DNA of 64,000 nucleotides from the NCBI RefSeq assembly GCF_010731615.1, contig NZ_AP022618.1, positions 62,001-126,000 on the forward strand. The letters are read 5' to 3'. Below are positions 20,443 to 30,040 of the stretch, one piece after another. A model generated the notes under the pieces. That model was not told the DNA's origin. It saw nothing but the letters and a program-made list of their open reading frames with translations, and ran no database searches. The stretch's first letter is position 1, and each line of letters starts with the position of its first letter. Position numbers and translations under genes: made by a program. This DNA comes from Mycolicibacterium insubricum (GTDB lineage: Bacteria; Actinomycetota; Actinomycetes; Mycobacteriales; Mycobacteriaceae).

Positions 20443-21531
20443 CTAACCCGCCGGAGGTCCCAGGGTGCGGCCGCGGAACACCTCGGTGTCGAGCACCTCG
20501 GCGACTGGCAGCCCGTTGCGCGGCGGGTTCAGCAGCAGCCGGCCGGCCCGGCGGCCCTTGTCCACGGTGGGCTGCACGACGGTGGTCAGGCCGCGGCGCA
20601 ACGCCTCGGGTACCCCGTCGAATCCGGTGATGCTCAGCTGGCCCGGCGCATAGATGCCGCGGCCCCGCAGCCGGTCCATCGCCGAGAAAGCCAGCACGTC
20701 CGCGGTGCACAGCAACGCGGTCACCCTCGGGTTGGAGTCCAGCGCCAGCTCCGCGGCCCGTCCGCCCGACTCCGGTTGATGCTCAAGGGTTTCCACGACG
20801 GTCAGGGTCTCCGGGTCCAGGCCGGCAGCCGCCATGGCGTCGCGCACCCCGGCGATCCGGTCGGACTGGGCGGTGAATCGGGTTGCCGCCAGCCGCCGTT
20901 CGTCGACGATCTGCACCGTCTCGCCGGTGCGCGGTCCCAGTCGCATGGTAATCAGGGCCATCTCCCGGTGCCCGTAGCCGATCACCTGCTCGGCGAGTTC
21001 GCGCATGGCCGCCCGGTCGTCGATGCCCACCCAGGAGGTGCCCGGAACGTCGCGTGGCTGGTCCACGATGACCGTCGGCAGGCCACGTTCCCGCACGGCG
21101 CCCAGGTAGGGATCGTCGTCGGCCGCGGCGTACACCACGAAACCGTCCACTCCGGCGGCGAGCACCGACCCGTCGGGAACCTCACGCCCGGGACCGGCTG
21201 CCACCAGCAGCAGACCCTGCCCGGCCTCCTCGCAGCTTTCCGCCAGCCCCGCCACGAACTCCAGGGCCGCTGGGTCGGAGAACGCATAGGTCAGCGGTTC
21301 CGGGATGACCAGGCCCACGGCCTCGGCGCGGCGGGTGCGCAGCGAGCGAGCGACGGGGTCCGGGCCGGGATACCCCAGCCGCTTGGCCGCTGCCAGCACC
21401 CGCTCGCGCAGATCGGCGGAGAGCTGGTCGGGCCGGTTGTACGCATTGGAGATCGTGGTGCGGGAAACGTTGAGCTCGGCCGCCAACGAGGCCAGCGTGG
21501 CCCGCCGAGGCGGGTGCGGGCTCCGAGGCAT
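20443..21531 (-). CDS. LacI-family transcriptional regulator
   Basis: This 362-residue regulator has an N-terminal LacI helix-turn-helix (TLASLAAELNVSRTTISNAY, then hinge PVARSLRT) and a periplasmic-binding-like effector domain ending with TGFDGVPEALRRGLTTVVQP. The effector is unknown; a sugar or nucleoside is usual for the family. It starts 9 nt after znuB, and a -10-like TAACCT overlaps the znuB stop, so it may have its own leaderless promoter as well as read-through. From memory an equivalent gene follows kstR in M. tuberculosis (Rv3575c), so it is part of the old backbone and the zinc genes are the addition. Confidence 0.88.
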   Translation of the reverse strand: MPRSPHPPRRATLASLAAELNVSRTTISNAYNRPDQLSADLRERVLAAAKRLGYPGPDPVARSLRTRRAEAVGLVIPEPLTYAFSDPAALEFVAGLAESCEEAGQGLLLVAAGPGREVPDGSVLAAGVDGFVVYAAADDDPYLGAVRERGLPTVIVDQPRDVPGTSWVGIDDRAAMRELAEQVIGYGHREMALITMRLGPRTGETVQIVDERRLAATRFTAQSDRIAGVRDAMAAAGLDPETLTVVETLEHQPESGGRAAELALDSNPRVTALLCTADVLAFSAMDRLRGRGIYAPGQLSITGFDGVPEALRRGLTTVVQPTVDKGRRAGRLLLNPPRNGLPVAEVLDTEVFRGRTLGPPAG

Positions 21532-21537
21532 ACAGCG

Positions 21538-21543
21538 AGGTTA
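21538..21543 (-). promoter_or_regulatory. -10 element (TAACCT) of the LacI-type gene
   Basis: Read on the minus strand, TAACCT ends 6 nt before the ATG at 21531, leaderless spacing, and its last bases form the znuB stop codon. Confidence 0.45.
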
Positions 21544-22425
21544 GCCCGGATGCCCCGAGCTCCGTAGTCGTTGCCGGTCCCGGTTTCGCTCCGGCTGCGA
21601 ACGCCGTTGCGCGGCTATCCACACCACCAGCCAGATAATGCTGACGATGGTCACAATCGGGAAGCTGGGCGGCAGGTTGAACATCGCCGAGCACGCCAGG
21701 CCGGCCCAGACCGCGACCACCGACAGTGCCGTCGACAGCGCCATCGCCGCCGCCGGCCGCGGGGTCAGCATGATCGCCGTCGCTGCGGGAGTGACCACCA
21801 GCGCGAACAGCAACAGGGTCCCTACGGCCTGCACGGCCATGGTGACCGCGACCCCTAACAGCGCCATGAACACCACCGACAGCCATCGCACCGGCACGCC
21901 TTTGGCCTCCGCCACGGCGGCATCGACCGAGGCGAACAGCAGCGGCCGGTAGACGAAACCGACGACGACGGCCAGCAGCGCAACGCCGATGGCAAAGCCG
22001 ATCAGCTGGTCGTGGCTGACCGCCAGCAGGTTACCGAACAGCACATTGGTCATGGTGCTGGAGCTCTTGGTGGCCAGCGAGTTGAAGAACAGCCCCAGTC
22101 CGGTGGCCGCGGCCAGCACGGTGCCGGTGGCCACCTCGCGTTCGTCGGCACGTTTGCCCAGGGCACCGATGACCAGCGCGCCGCCGACGCAGAACACCGC
22201 CAGCCCGGCGCTGACCGGAAGTCCCAGCAGGACCGCACCGGTGGCGCCGGGGAATCCGATGTGGGCCAGGGCGTGTGCGGCGAATGCGCTGGAGCGCACC
22301 ACGATGAAGTAGCCGATCAGGCCGGCGGCCAGCGCCACCAGGGTGCCGCCGAGCACCGCGTTGCGCATGAACGGGGAGCCGAGGATCTCGACCCAGTTCT
22401 GCTGGTAGCCCAGCGCCAGATACAT
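21541..22425 (-). CDS. znuB: Zinc ABC transporter permease ZnuB
   Basis: This ABC-3 family metal permease of 294 residues has about eight hydrophobic helices. AFAAHALAHIGFPGATGAVLLG is typical of the family, and VQAVGTLLLFALVVTPAATA lies in the later half. It forms the membrane channel with ZnuC as ATPase and ZnuA as substrate protein, importing Zn2+. Its ATG overlaps the znuC stop by one base (TGATG). A highly basic tail of about 25 residues follows the last helix. Manganese is the main alternative substrate, but the Zur-like site upstream of the operon favours zinc. Confidence 0.87.
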   Translation of the reverse strand: MYLALGYQQNWVEILGSPFMRNAVLGGTLVALAAGLIGYFIVVRSSAFAAHALAHIGFPGATGAVLLGLPVSAGLAVFCVGGALVIGALGKRADEREVATGTVLAAATGLGLFFNSLATKSSSTMTNVLFGNLLAVSHDQLIGFAIGVALLAVVVGFVYRPLLFASVDAAVAEAKGVPVRWLSVVFMALLGVAVTMAVQAVGTLLLFALVVTPAATAIMLTPRPAAAMALSTALSVVAVWAGLACSAMFNLPPSFPIVTIVSIIWLVVWIAAQRRSQPERNRDRQRLRSSGHPG

Positions 22426-23204
22426 CAGATGCCTCGCATGTACAGGTCGCCCTGCGGCGTGTGCACCACCTGGACCGAGGTGCCGTAGAGGTGGCTGAGG
22501 AGTTCCTCGTCGACCACCGAGTCCATGGTGTCGAAGTGGGCGTGGCAGTCGAGCAGGTAGATGGCACTGTCGAGGATGCCCAACAGCGGGTTGAGGTCGT
22601 GGGCCACCACCAGCACGGTGACGTCGAACTCGTCGCGCACCCGAGCCAGCAACGCGACGATCTCACGCTGGGTGCGCAGGTCGATGGCGGTCAGCGGTTC
22701 GTCGAGGATCAGCAAGCGGGGCCGCGACACCAGCGCCTCGGCGATCGCGACCCGCTGCCGCTGGCCACCGGAGAGCTCGGAGAGCCTCCGGCCGGCAAAC
22801 TCCTCGGCGCCGACGCCGGCCAGCACGGCGTCCACCCGGGCGCGCTGGTCGGCACTGGCCCGGCCGAATCCCCAGCGGTGCCCGACCAGGCCGAGCAGCA
22901 CCGCATCGCAGGCCCGGATGGCGTCGCCGACTCCCTCGGCGTAATGCTGTGGCACGTAGCCGATTTCCGCCGCGCTCTGGCCCGGGGCGCGGCCCAGTAC
23001 GCGCACCTTTCCGGACGCCGCGGGCAGCAGTCCGAGCACCACCTGCAGCAGGGTGGTCTTGCCGGAACCGTTGGGTCCGATGACGGCGGTGATGCCGCCG
23101 GTCGGCACGGTGAAGCTGCCCTCCGACCAGATCAGCCGGCCGCCCCGGACCACCGAGACGTCGTCGAATTCCAGCGCGGGGCCGGCAGGGTCAGAGGGTG
23201 ACAC
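22425..23204 (-). CDS. znuC: Zinc ABC transporter ATPase ZnuC
   Basis: This 259-residue ABC ATPase has Walker A GPNGSGKTT, the Q-loop IGYVPQHYAE, signature LSGGQRQRVAIAEAL, Walker B RLLILDEPLTAID and switch His in VVAHDLN. The GTG start lies 14 nt inside the end of znuA. A polar C-terminal tail with CHAHFD could bind metal, as seen in some ZnuC proteins. It is coupled to both neighbours. Confidence 0.88.
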   Translation of the reverse strand: MSPSDPAGPALEFDDVSVVRGGRLIWSEGSFTVPTGGITAVIGPNGSGKTTLLQVVLGLLPAASGKVRVLGRAPGQSAAEIGYVPQHYAEGVGDAIRACDAVLLGLVGHRWGFGRASADQRARVDAVLAGVGAEEFAGRRLSELSGGQRQRVAIAEALVSRPRLLILDEPLTAIDLRTQREIVALLARVRDEFDVTVLVVAHDLNPLLGILDSAIYLLDCHAHFDTMDSVVDEELLSHLYGTSVQVVHTPQGDLYMRGI

Positions 23205-24120
23205 CCAGTGCCCCGGCGAGCGCCTTCAGCTGATTGAGCTGCCAATCCTGGAATGACTTCGAGCCCGGTGCAACGGTTTCGGTCACCTCGACAACCGGCA
23301 CCGACGCGTTTTCGGCCGCCGTCCGGATCTGTTGCGGGACCGACCCTTCAGTCTGGGTGTTGTAGATCAACACGTCGACACCGTGATCGGACAGCAGCTT
23401 GAGGAAGGCCGCCTGGTCGGCCGGTGACGGGTCCGATTCGTGCGCGGCCGCGGCGGCGAACCCGGCCGGGGTCCGGTCGATCAGGCCGACGGCGGCGGCC
23501 ATGTCGTCGAACACCGACTCGGTGGCCGCATAGGTGCGTCCCTTCGCGTGGTCGGCGATGGTGGCGATGGCCTGCTGGTAGGGCTTCAGCGCCTCGGTGA
23601 ACTCCGAGCGGCGCGCGGCGAAGTAGTCGGTGGCCTCCGGGGCGAGCTCGGTGAGTTTCTTGGTCACCGCGTCGGCGACCTTGACCACCGTCGCCGGGTC
23701 GTACCAGACGTGCGGGTTGCCCTCGCCGATCTGGTTACCGCCGCGCAGGTCGACGGCACTGACGACGGGCGCCTGCGGGGCCGAGGACGCAGCGAGTTTG
23801 TTGGCCCACTCGTCGTAGTGCCCACCGTTGACGACAACCAGTTTCGCGCCGCTGACCTTCGCCGCATCGGCCGGGGACGGCTCGAAGTCGTGCGGGTCGA
23901 CGCCGGACCCGGCCAGCAGTGTGGTGACCTTGGCGCACGATCCACCCAGCTGGCCGACGATGTCGCCCCACTGGTCGACGCTGACGACGACGGGCACCGG
24001 GTCGGTCGGACAGTCGCCGGCAGCCGTGACGGCCGGCCGGTCGCCGCTGGAGCAAGCCGCGAGTCCGTACGGCGCGACCAGCAGGACCAGCGCCATTACG
24101 GCGAAACGGAAGTTCTTCAT
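23191..24120 (-). CDS. znuA: Zinc-binding lipoprotein of the ABC importer, ZnuA
   Basis: This 309-residue cluster 9 solute-binding protein has an N-terminal lipobox VAPYGLAACSS. Likely metal-site residues are the His in DPHDFEPSPAD, the His in NPHVWYDP and the acidic pair near the end; there is no long His-rich loop, unlike the enteric ZnuA. The frame is open to ATG 24150, but that codon lies inside the Zur-like box, so MKNFRFAVM at 24120 is preferred. First gene of znuACB. It should deliver Zn2+ to ZnuB when the cell is zinc-starved. Confidence 0.88.
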   Translation of the reverse strand: MKNFRFAVMALVLLVAPYGLAACSSGDRPAVTAAGDCPTDPVPVVVSVDQWGDIVGQLGGSCAKVTTLLAGSGVDPHDFEPSPADAAKVSGAKLVVVNGGHYDEWANKLAASSAPQAPVVSAVDLRGGNQIGEGNPHVWYDPATVVKVADAVTKKLTELAPEATDYFAARRSEFTEALKPYQQAIATIADHAKGRTYAATESVFDDMAAAVGLIDRTPAGFAAAAAHESDPSPADQAAFLKLLSDHGVDVLIYNTQTEGSVPQQIRTAAENASVPVVEVTETVAPGSKSFQDWQLNQLKALAGALGVTL

Positions 24121-24131
24121 CTGCACGGCGG

Positions 24132-24153
24132 TAACGATAACCGTTTTCATTTA
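24132..24153. promoter_or_regulatory. Zur-type operator upstream of znuACB
   Basis: The centre GATAACCGTTTTC agrees at 10 of 13 positions with the actinobacterial Zur core GAAAATCATTTTC, in an AT-rich island within GC-rich DNA. It lies 12 bp upstream of the chosen znuA start and 80 bp before pxpA on the other side. The zur gene is not in the window. Confidence 0.7.
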
Positions 24154-24219
24154 CTGCCGCATCTCACGCGACCCGGAACCCCGACGGCAGGTCCTGCCCG
24201 GTCCGCCAGCCTGCGCGCC

Positions 24220-24225
24220 TACCCT
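24220..24225 (+). promoter_or_regulatory. -10 element (TACCCT) of pxpA
   Basis: TACCCT ends 7 nt before the ATG at 24233 and no ribosome binding site is present, so a leaderless transcript is likely. This decides the pxpA start. Confidence 0.5.
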
Positions 24226-24232
24226 GGTCGCT

Positions 24233-25003
24233 ATGGGCGACGCGACGTTCACCGTGGACCTGAACGCGGATCTCGGCGAGGGCTTCGGCATCTGGCGGAT
24301 CGGCGACGACGAGGCCCTGCTCGGCATGGTCACCAGCGCCAACGTGGCGTGCGGGTTCCACGCCGGTGATCCCGCCGGCCTGCTGGCCGTGTGCCGGATG
24401 GCGTCCATCGCCGGGGCGCGGGTCGGCGCCCAGGTCGCCTACCGCGACCTGGCCGGTTTCGGGCGCCGCTACATCGACATGGACTACGACGACCTGTTCG
24501 CCGACGTCGCCTATCAGATCGGTTCGCTGCAGGCGCTGGCGCACGTCGCGGGCCTGCGGGTGGGCTACGTCAAACCGCACGGGGCGCTGTATCACGCCGT
24601 CATCGACAATCCGCACCAGGCGAGGGCCGTGGCCAGCGCCGTGCACGCCGTCGACCCGACTCTGACGGTGCTGGGGCTGCCGCATTCGCTGCTGTTCCGG
24701 GAGGCCGAAATGATCGGCCTGCGCACGGTCGCCGAGGTGTTCGCCGACCGCGCCTACCGGCCCGACGGCACGCTGGTGCCCCGCCGGGAGGCTGGCGCGG
24801 TGCTGCACGACCCCGCGGTGATCGCCGAGCGGGCCGTGCGGATGGTGACCGAGGGCCTGGTGACCGCCGAGGACGGCACCGACGTCGAAGTACGCGCCGA
24901 GTCGATCTGCGTGCACGGCGACTCCCCCGGCGCTCCACACATCCTTGCCGCGGTGTGGGAGGAACTGCGCGCGGCCGGTGTCGATCTGCAACCGTTCTGC
25001 TGA
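24233..25003 (+). CDS. pxpA: 5-oxoprolinase subunit A (LamB/YcsF family)
   Basis: This 256-residue LamB/YcsF protein has the family motifs VDLNADLGEGFG, SANVACGFHAGDP, VKPHGALYH and CVHGDSPGA. PxpA works with PxpB and PxpC to open 5-oxoproline to glutamate using ATP. No pxpB or pxpC lies next to it here, so its partners must be elsewhere or the role differs. The start is fixed by a leaderless-type -10. Its TGA overlaps the next gene (TGATG). It diverges from the zinc operon. Confidence 0.88.
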   Translation: MGDATFTVDLNADLGEGFGIWRIGDDEALLGMVTSANVACGFHAGDPAGLLAVCRMASIAGARVGAQVAYRDLAGFGRRYIDMDYDDLFADVAYQIGSLQALAHVAGLRVGYVKPHGALYHAVIDNPHQARAVASAVHAVDPTLTVLGLPHSLLFREAEMIGLRTVAEVFADRAYRPDGTLVPRREAGAVLHDPAVIAERAVRMVTEGLVTAEDGTDVEVRAESICVHGDSPGAPHILAAVWEELRAAGVDLQPFC

Positions 25004-25923
25004 TGCGACTCAAGCACGGCCGTCCGGACATCGCGGACTACGCCGACCTGTTCGCCGTCGCACCCGCTTCCGCCCCGGCGCCGCTGTCGGTGACCTGGCT
25101 GGGGGTGTCCACGCTGCTGCTCGACGACGGCGAGTCGGCGATCATGACCGACGGGTTCTTCTCCCGCCCGGGACTGATCGACGTCGGGGTGGGCCGGATC
25201 GCGCCGTCGGCGCCGCGGGTCGACGGCTGCCTGGCCCGGGCGGGGGTCGACCGGCTGGCCGCGGTGCTGCCGGTGCACACCCACTACGACCACGCCCTGG
25301 ACAGCGCGCTGGTGGCCGAGCGGACCGGCGCGCAGCTCGTCGGCGGTGAATCGGCGGCCTGGATCGGCCGCGGCCACGGCCTGGCCGAGGACCGGATCGT
25401 GGTCGCCGAGCCTGGCGCGCCGCTGCGGTTCGGCAACTTCGAGGTCACCCTGATCGGTTCCGAGCACTGCCCGCCGGACCGATTCCCCGGGGTGATCACC
25501 GCCCCGGTGCGGCCACCGGTGCGCACGAGCGCCTACCGGTGCGGGGACGCCTGGTCGACGCTGGTGCACCACCTGCCCAGCGGCCGGCGGGCGCTGATCC
25601 AGGGCAGCGCCGGGCACCGGCCGGGGTCGCTGGCCGGCCACCGCGCCGAGGTGGCCTATCTCGGGCTCGGGCAACTCGGCCTGCAGAGCCCCGACTACCT
25701 CACCGCCTACTGGACCGAGACGGTTCGGGCGGTCGGTGCGCGCACCGTCGTCGGCATCCACTGGGACGACTTCTTCCGCCCGCTGGACCGTACGCTGCGG
25801 GCATTGCCCTATGTCGCAGACGATTTGGATGTGACGCTGCGGGTGCTCGGTGCGCTCGCCCGGGAGGACGGCGTGGCCCTGCGACTGCCGACCGTGTGGC
25901 GGCGGGAGGACCCCTGGGTGTGA
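25003..25923 (+). CDS. Metallo-beta-lactamase-fold hydrolase
   Basis: This 306-residue protein has the binuclear metal motif HTHYDHALD, GSEHCPPD downstream, and a closing GIHWDDF histidine. The domain sits behind a strand motif TWLGVSTLLLDDG that resembles lactonase or UlaG-like lipid hydrolases rather than true beta-lactamases. It shares one base with the pxpA stop and one with the arsB-like start, so all three genes are translationally coupled. I recall an equivalent next to arsB2 in M. tuberculosis (Rv3577). Substrate unknown. Confidence 0.82.
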   Translation: MRLKHGRPDIADYADLFAVAPASAPAPLSVTWLGVSTLLLDDGESAIMTDGFFSRPGLIDVGVGRIAPSAPRVDGCLARAGVDRLAAVLPVHTHYDHALDSALVAERTGAQLVGGESAAWIGRGHGLAEDRIVVAEPGAPLRFGNFEVTLIGSEHCPPDRFPGVITAPVRPPVRTSAYRCGDAWSTLVHHLPSGRRALIQGSAGHRPGSLAGHRAEVAYLGLGQLGLQSPDYLTAYWTETVRAVGARTVVGIHWDDFFRPLDRTLRALPYVADDLDVTLRVLGALAREDGVALRLPTVWRREDPWV

Positions 25924-27152
25924 TGCTGCCGGTGCTGCTGCTCGCGGTGGTGCTGGCGTTCGCGATCGCCGCCCCCGAGGGCTGGTCCGAGGCGCTGGTC
26001 GCCGTCCCGGTCGCCGCGCTGGTGGTGGCCACCGGCACCGTGTCGCCGAAGGCGGCGATGGCGGAGATGACGCGGCTGTTCCCGGTGCTGGTGTTCCTGT
26101 CCGCGGTGCTGGTGCTGGCCCGGCTGTGTGCCGACGAGGGGTTGTTCGACACGTTCGGGGCGATGCTGGCCCGCGCCGCCGACGGCAGCCCGACGGCGCT
26201 GCTGCGCCGGGTGTTCGCGCTGGCCGCGGTCACCACCGCGGTGCTGTCGCTGGATGCGACGGCGGTTCTGCTGACGCCGGTGGTCCTGGCCACCGCGGTC
26301 GCCGCCGGTACCGCCGCCCGCCCGCAGGCCTATGCGACCGCGCACCTGTCCAACACCGCGTCGTTGCTGCTGCCGGTGTCCAATCTGACCAACCTGCTGG
26401 CCTTCGGTACGGCGGGGCTGACGTTCGCCGGTTTCACCGCGGTGATGGCCGGGCCGTGGCTGCTGGCGATCGGCTGCGAATACCTGTTGCTGCGCTTCCT
26501 GTTTCGCCGGGACCTGCGCCCGGTGCCCCGTCCCGGGCACCCGGATCCGCCGCCGTTGCCGCGGCCGGTGGTGATCGTGCTGGCGCTGACGCTGGCCGGC
26601 TTCGCGGTCACCTCGATGCTGGGGGTGGAACCGCTGTGGGCGGCGCTGGCCGGGGTGGCGGTGCTCGGTGGGCACGCGCTGGCCCGTCGGCGCAGCACCC
26701 TGCGGGAACTGGCCCGCGCCGCCCATCTGCCGTTCTGCGCGTTCGTGCTGGCTCTGGGGGTGATCGTGCAGGGGGTGCTGGCCGGCGGGCTGGGCGATCT
26801 GATGGCGCGGCTGCTGCCCGGCGGGGACGGCCTGGTCGCGCTGTTGGCGATCGCCGGGATCGCCGCAGTGCTGGCGAACCTGGTGAACAACCTGCCCGCG
26901 GTGCTGGTGTTGTTGCCGCTGCTGGCCGGCGCCGGGGCCGGCCCGGTGCTCGCGGCGCTGATCGGGGTCAACATCGGCCCCAACCTCAGCTACGTCGGGT
27001 CCCTGGCCAACCTGCTGTGGCGCCGGGTGCTGCGTTCGGCACGGGTGCCCACCAGCGCCGCCGAGTTCAGCCTTGTCGGCCTGGTCACCGTGCCGGTCAC
27101 GCTGGCGGTCGCGGTGCTGGCGCTGTGGGCCGGATTGCGGCTGGCGGCCTAG
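25923..27152 (+). CDS. arsB2: ArsB/NhaD-type anion or cation carrier
   Basis: This 409-residue membrane protein of the arsenite/tricarboxylate (ion transporter) superfamily has about eleven helices. [15 protein letters not shown] and the mirrored [18 protein letters not shown] correspond to the paired re-entrant regions of the fold. M. tuberculosis calls the equivalent ArsB2, but no arsenic regulator or arsenate reductase is nearby, so arsenite export is unproven. ATG 25923 overlaps the previous stop (TGATG); GTG 25920 is the alternative. It converges on the rRNA methyltransferase gene with a 4-nt overlap of stops. Confidence 0.8.
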   Translation: MLPVLLLAVVLAFAIAAPEGWSEALVAVPVAALVVATGTVSPKAAMAEMTRLFPVLVFLSAVLVLARLCADEGLFDTFGAMLARAADGSPTALLRRVFALAAVTTAVLSLDATAVLLTPVVLATAVAAGTAARPQAYATAHLSNTASLLLPVSNLTNLLAFGTAGLTFAGFTAVMAGPWLLAIGCEYLLLRFLFRRDLRPVPRPGHPDPPPLPRPVVIVLALTLAGFAVTSMLGVEPLWAALAGVAVLGGHALARRRSTLRELARAAHLPFCAFVLALGVIVQGVLAGGLGDLMARLLPGGDGLVALLAIAGIAAVLANLVNNLPAVLVLLPLLAGAGAGPVLAALIGVNIGPNLSYVGSLANLLWRRVLRSARVPTSAAEFSLVGLVTVPVTLAVAVLALWAGLRLAA

Positions 27153-28090
27153 CCGCGGCGCTGCCGCGCGATCTCGGCGAGCACCACCCCGGCGGCCACC
27201 GAAGCGTTGAGCGACTCGGTGTCCCCGGCCATCGGGATGCTGACGATGGCGTCGCAGTTCTCCCGGACCAGCCGGGACAGGCCCTTGCCCTCGGAGCCGA
27301 CGACCACGACCGTCGGGCCGGTGGCGTCGAGTTCGTCGAGCAGGGTGTCGCCGCCGGCGTCCAGGCCGACGATCTGCAACCCGGCGTCGGCCCAGGAGCG
27401 CAGCGTGCGGTTGAGGTTGGTGGCCCGAGCCACCGGCAGCCGGGCGGCCGCACCCGCGCTGGTGCGCCAGGCGACGGCGGTGACCGACGCCGAGCGGCGC
27501 TGCGGGATCAGCACGCCCTGGCCGCCGAACGCTGCGGTCGAGCGGACGATCGCGCCGAGGTTGCGGGGGTCGGAGATGTTGTCCAACGCCACCAGCAGCG
27601 GCGGCCGCACATCCGCGCGGGCGTCGGCCAGCAGGTCGTCGGGGTGGGCGTAGGCGTACGGCGGCACCTGCAGGGCGATGCCCTGGTGCAGGCCGTTGGT
27701 GCTCATCCGGTCCAGGTCGACGCGGGCGACCTCCAGGATCGGGATGCCGGCGTCGGCGGCGCGGGCCACCGACTCGGTGACCCGCTCGTCGGTGTCGATC
27801 CCGATCGCCACGTACAGCGCGGTGGCCGGCACGTGCGCCCGCAGGCATTCCACCACCGGGTTGCGGCCCAGCACGGTTTCGGTGTCGTCGGTCTTGCGGT
27901 GCCGGCCCTGGGCGGAGCGGGCCGCCTTGTTGGCGCGTTTGGCGGCCGGGTGATGCGGCCGCTCGTGCGCCGGCGGCGTGGCGCCCTTGCCTTCCAGGCC
28001 GCGGCGGCGCACGCCGCCGGAGCCGACGACGGCGCCCTTCTTGCTACCGGGTTTGCGGACCGCGCCGCGGCGCTGGGAGTTTCCGGCCAT
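27149..28090 (-). CDS. rlmB: SpoU-family 23S rRNA 2'-O-methyltransferase (RlmB/TrmH-like)
   Basis: The 313 residues begin with a basic, glycine-rich arm of about 70. The TrmH-type substrate-binding domain follows, starting at [11 protein letters not shown]. The SPOUT knot then shows [31 protein letters not shown] and the knot motif [14 protein letters not shown]. It uses S-adenosylmethionine to methylate a ribose, probably in 23S rRNA; a tRNA target cannot be excluded. ATG 28090 follows the cysS stop by 5 nt, so the two are one unit. Confidence 0.88.
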   Translation of the reverse strand: MAGNSQRRGAVRKPGSKKGAVVGSGGVRRRGLEGKGATPPAHERPHHPAAKRANKAARSAQGRHRKTDDTETVLGRNPVVECLRAHVPATALYVAIGIDTDERVTESVARAADAGIPILEVARVDLDRMSTNGLHQGIALQVPPYAYAHPDDLLADARADVRPPLLVALDNISDPRNLGAIVRSTAAFGGQGVLIPQRRSASVTAVAWRTSAGAAARLPVARATNLNRTLRSWADAGLQIVGLDAGGDTLLDELDATGPTVVVVGSEGKGLSRLVRENCDAIVSIPMAGDTESLNASVAAGVVLAEIARQRRG

Positions 28091-28095
28091 TGCAG

Positions 28096-29532
28096 TTACG
28101 CCTCCACCGGGCTCGGGGCCGCCGGATGGTGCAGTTCCCACTGCGGCCCGTCGGCGGTGTCGGTGACCTCGATGCCGGCGGCACCCAGCCGGTCCCGGAT
28201 CGCGTCGGCGGCGGCCCAGTCCCGTTCGGCGCGGGCGGCGGTGCGGCCCTCCAGCGCCCAGCGGACCAGGACGTCGAGAGCGCCGAGTGCGGCGACGGTC
28301 TCGTCGCGCAGCTCCCAACGCTCGTCGAGCGGATCACAGCCCAGGATCGCCATCATCGCCCGGATCTGGGAGGCCTTCTCCATCGCCGTCTCCCGGTCCC
28401 CGGCGTCCAGCGCCCGGTTTCCGTCGGCGCGGGCGGCGTGTATCTCGGCGATCGCCGCCGGCACCGCCAGGTCGTCGTCGAGCGCCGCGGCGAACGCGTC
28501 GGTCCAGGTACCGATCGGCACCGCGCCGACCCGGGTGCGCACCCGGTGCAGGAACTCCTCCAGCCCGGTGTAGGCGCGGGCGGCGTCGGCCAGGGCGACC
28601 TCGGTGAACTCCAGCATGGACCGGTAGTGCGCGCTGCCCAGGTAGTAGCGCAGTTCGGCGGGCCGGACCCGTTGCAGCACAGCGGGAATGGACAGCACGT
28701 TGCCCAGCGATTTGCTCATCTTCTCTCCGCCCATGGTGACCCAGCCGTTGTGCAGCCAGAACCGGGCGAACCCGTCGCCGGCGGCGCGGGCCTGGGCGAT
28801 CTCGTTCTCGTGGTGCGGGAACACCAGATCCATTCCGCCGCAATGGATGTCGAAGGTGGAGCCGAGGTACTCGTGGGCCATGGCCACGCATTCGGAGTGC
28901 CAGCCCGGCCGGCCGCGGCCCCACGGCGTCGGCCAGGACGGCTCGCCGGGTTTGGCGCCCTTCCACAGGGTGAAATCGCGCTGGTCGCGCTTGCCGGTGG
29001 CCACGCCCTCACCCTGGTGCACGTCGTCTATGCGGTGACCGCTCAGCGCGCCGTACTCGGGCAGGGACTGCACGTTGAAATAGACGTCACCGCCGCCGGT
29101 GTAGGCGTGCCCGGTGTCGATGAGCCGCTCGATGAGCTCGACGATCTGGGTGATGTGTCCGGTAGCCCGCGGTTCGGCCGACGGCGGCAGCACGCCGAGC
29201 GCGTCGTAGGCCGCGGCGAACGCCCGCTCGTGGGTGGCCGCCCACTCCCACCACGGCCGGCCCGCATCCGCGGCCTTGTGCAGGATCTTGTCGTCGATGT
29301 CGGTGACGTTGCGGATGAAGGCGACGTCGTAGCCCTTGGCCAAGAGCCAGCGCCGCAGCACGTCGAACGCCACCCCGGAGCGCACGTGCCCGATGTGCGG
29401 CAGGCCCTGCACAGTGGCCCCGCACAGGTAGATGGAGACGTGCCCGGGGGTCACCGGGACGAAGGCGCGCACGGCACCGGTCATGGTGTCGTGTAGGCGC
29501 AGGCCCTCGCCTCGGCCACTGCTTTCGGTCAC
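28096..29532 (-). CDS. cysS: Cysteinyl-tRNA synthetase
   Basis: This class I synthetase of 478 residues has the HIGH-type motif [10 protein letters not shown], the zinc site residues in [16 protein letters not shown] and FPHHENE, and the KMSKS-type loop EKMSKSLGN. It charges tRNA-Cys. GTG 29532 follows a TAAGCT -10 by 8 nt. It precedes the rRNA methyltransferase gene and lies 28 bp downstream of ispF; the MEP-pathway neighbours are shared with M. tuberculosis. Confidence 0.95.
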   Translation of the reverse strand: MTESSGRGEGLRLHDTMTGAVRAFVPVTPGHVSIYLCGATVQGLPHIGHVRSGVAFDVLRRWLLAKGYDVAFIRNVTDIDDKILHKAADAGRPWWEWAATHERAFAAAYDALGVLPPSAEPRATGHITQIVELIERLIDTGHAYTGGGDVYFNVQSLPEYGALSGHRIDDVHQGEGVATGKRDQRDFTLWKGAKPGEPSWPTPWGRGRPGWHSECVAMAHEYLGSTFDIHCGGMDLVFPHHENEIAQARAAGDGFARFWLHNGWVTMGGEKMSKSLGNVLSIPAVLQRVRPAELRYYLGSAHYRSMLEFTEVALADAARAYTGLEEFLHRVRTRVGAVPIGTWTDAFAAALDDDLAVPAAIAEIHAARADGNRALDAGDRETAMEKASQIRAMMAILGCDPLDERWELRDETVAALGALDVLVRWALEGRTAARAERDWAAADAIRDRLGAAGIEVTDTADGPQWELHHPAAPSPVEA

Positions 29533-29540
29533 GACGTGCG

Positions 29541-29546
29541 AGCTTA
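29541..29546 (-). promoter_or_regulatory. -10 element (TAAGCT) of cysS
   Basis: On the minus strand TAAGCT lies 8 nt before the GTG at 29532, giving cysS a possible leaderless promoter separate from the carD-ispD-ispF transcript. Confidence 0.45.
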
Positions 29547-29560
29547 CCGGGTGGTTCGGG

Positions 29561-30040
29561 CTACGACGTCTCGACCACCAGGGCGGTAGCGACGGCGGCC
29601 AGGCCCTCGCCGCGGCCGGTGAGGCCCAGTCCGTCGGTGGTGGTGGCCGACACCGACACCGGGGCGCCCAGCAGCTCCGACAGCAGCAGCTGCGCCTGCT
29701 CGCGGACCGGCCCGACCCTGGGCCGGTTGCCGATCACCTGGACCGCGGCGTTGCCGATGCGGAACCCGGCGTCGTCCAGCAGCTCCCGGACGTGGGTGAG
29801 CATGGCCGCGCCGGTCACCCCGGCCCACCGCGGGTCGCCGACGCCGAACACCCCGCCGATGTCGCCGAGGCCGGCCGCCGACAGCAGGGCGTCGCAGATG
29901 GCGTGCGCGGCGACGTCCCCGTCGGAGTGCCCGGAGCAGCCGTCGTCGTCGGGAAAGTGCAGGCCCAGCAGCCAGCACGGCCGGCCGGGCTCGATCGGGT
30001 GCACGTCGGTGCCCAGCCCGACCCGCGGCAGCGGATTCAC
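29561..30040 (-). CDS. ispF: 2-C-methyl-D-erythritol 2,4-cyclodiphosphate synthase
   Basis: This 159-residue IspF has the metal ligands in GLGTDVHPI and the [17 protein letters not shown] signature, and [14 protein letters not shown] near the C-terminus. It closes the cyclic diphosphate in the MEP route to isoprenoid precursors. The GTG start overlaps the ispD stop (GTGA), so IspD and IspF, acting two steps apart, are coupled. Confidence 0.95.
   Translation of the reverse strand: MNPLPRVGLGTDVHPIEPGRPCWLLGLHFPDDDGCSGHSDGDVAAHAICDALLSAAGLGDIGGVFGVGDPRWAGVTGAAMLTHVRELLDDAGFRIGNAAVQVIGNRPRVGPVREQAQLLLSELLGAPVSVSATTTDGLGLTGRGEGLAAVATALVVETS

Noticed and set aside
27149..27155. Assembly error at overlapping convergent stops (also at 16475 and 42417)
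   Set aside because: Four-base overlaps of TA-containing stops are common in compact mycobacterial genomes, and both reading frames end normally.
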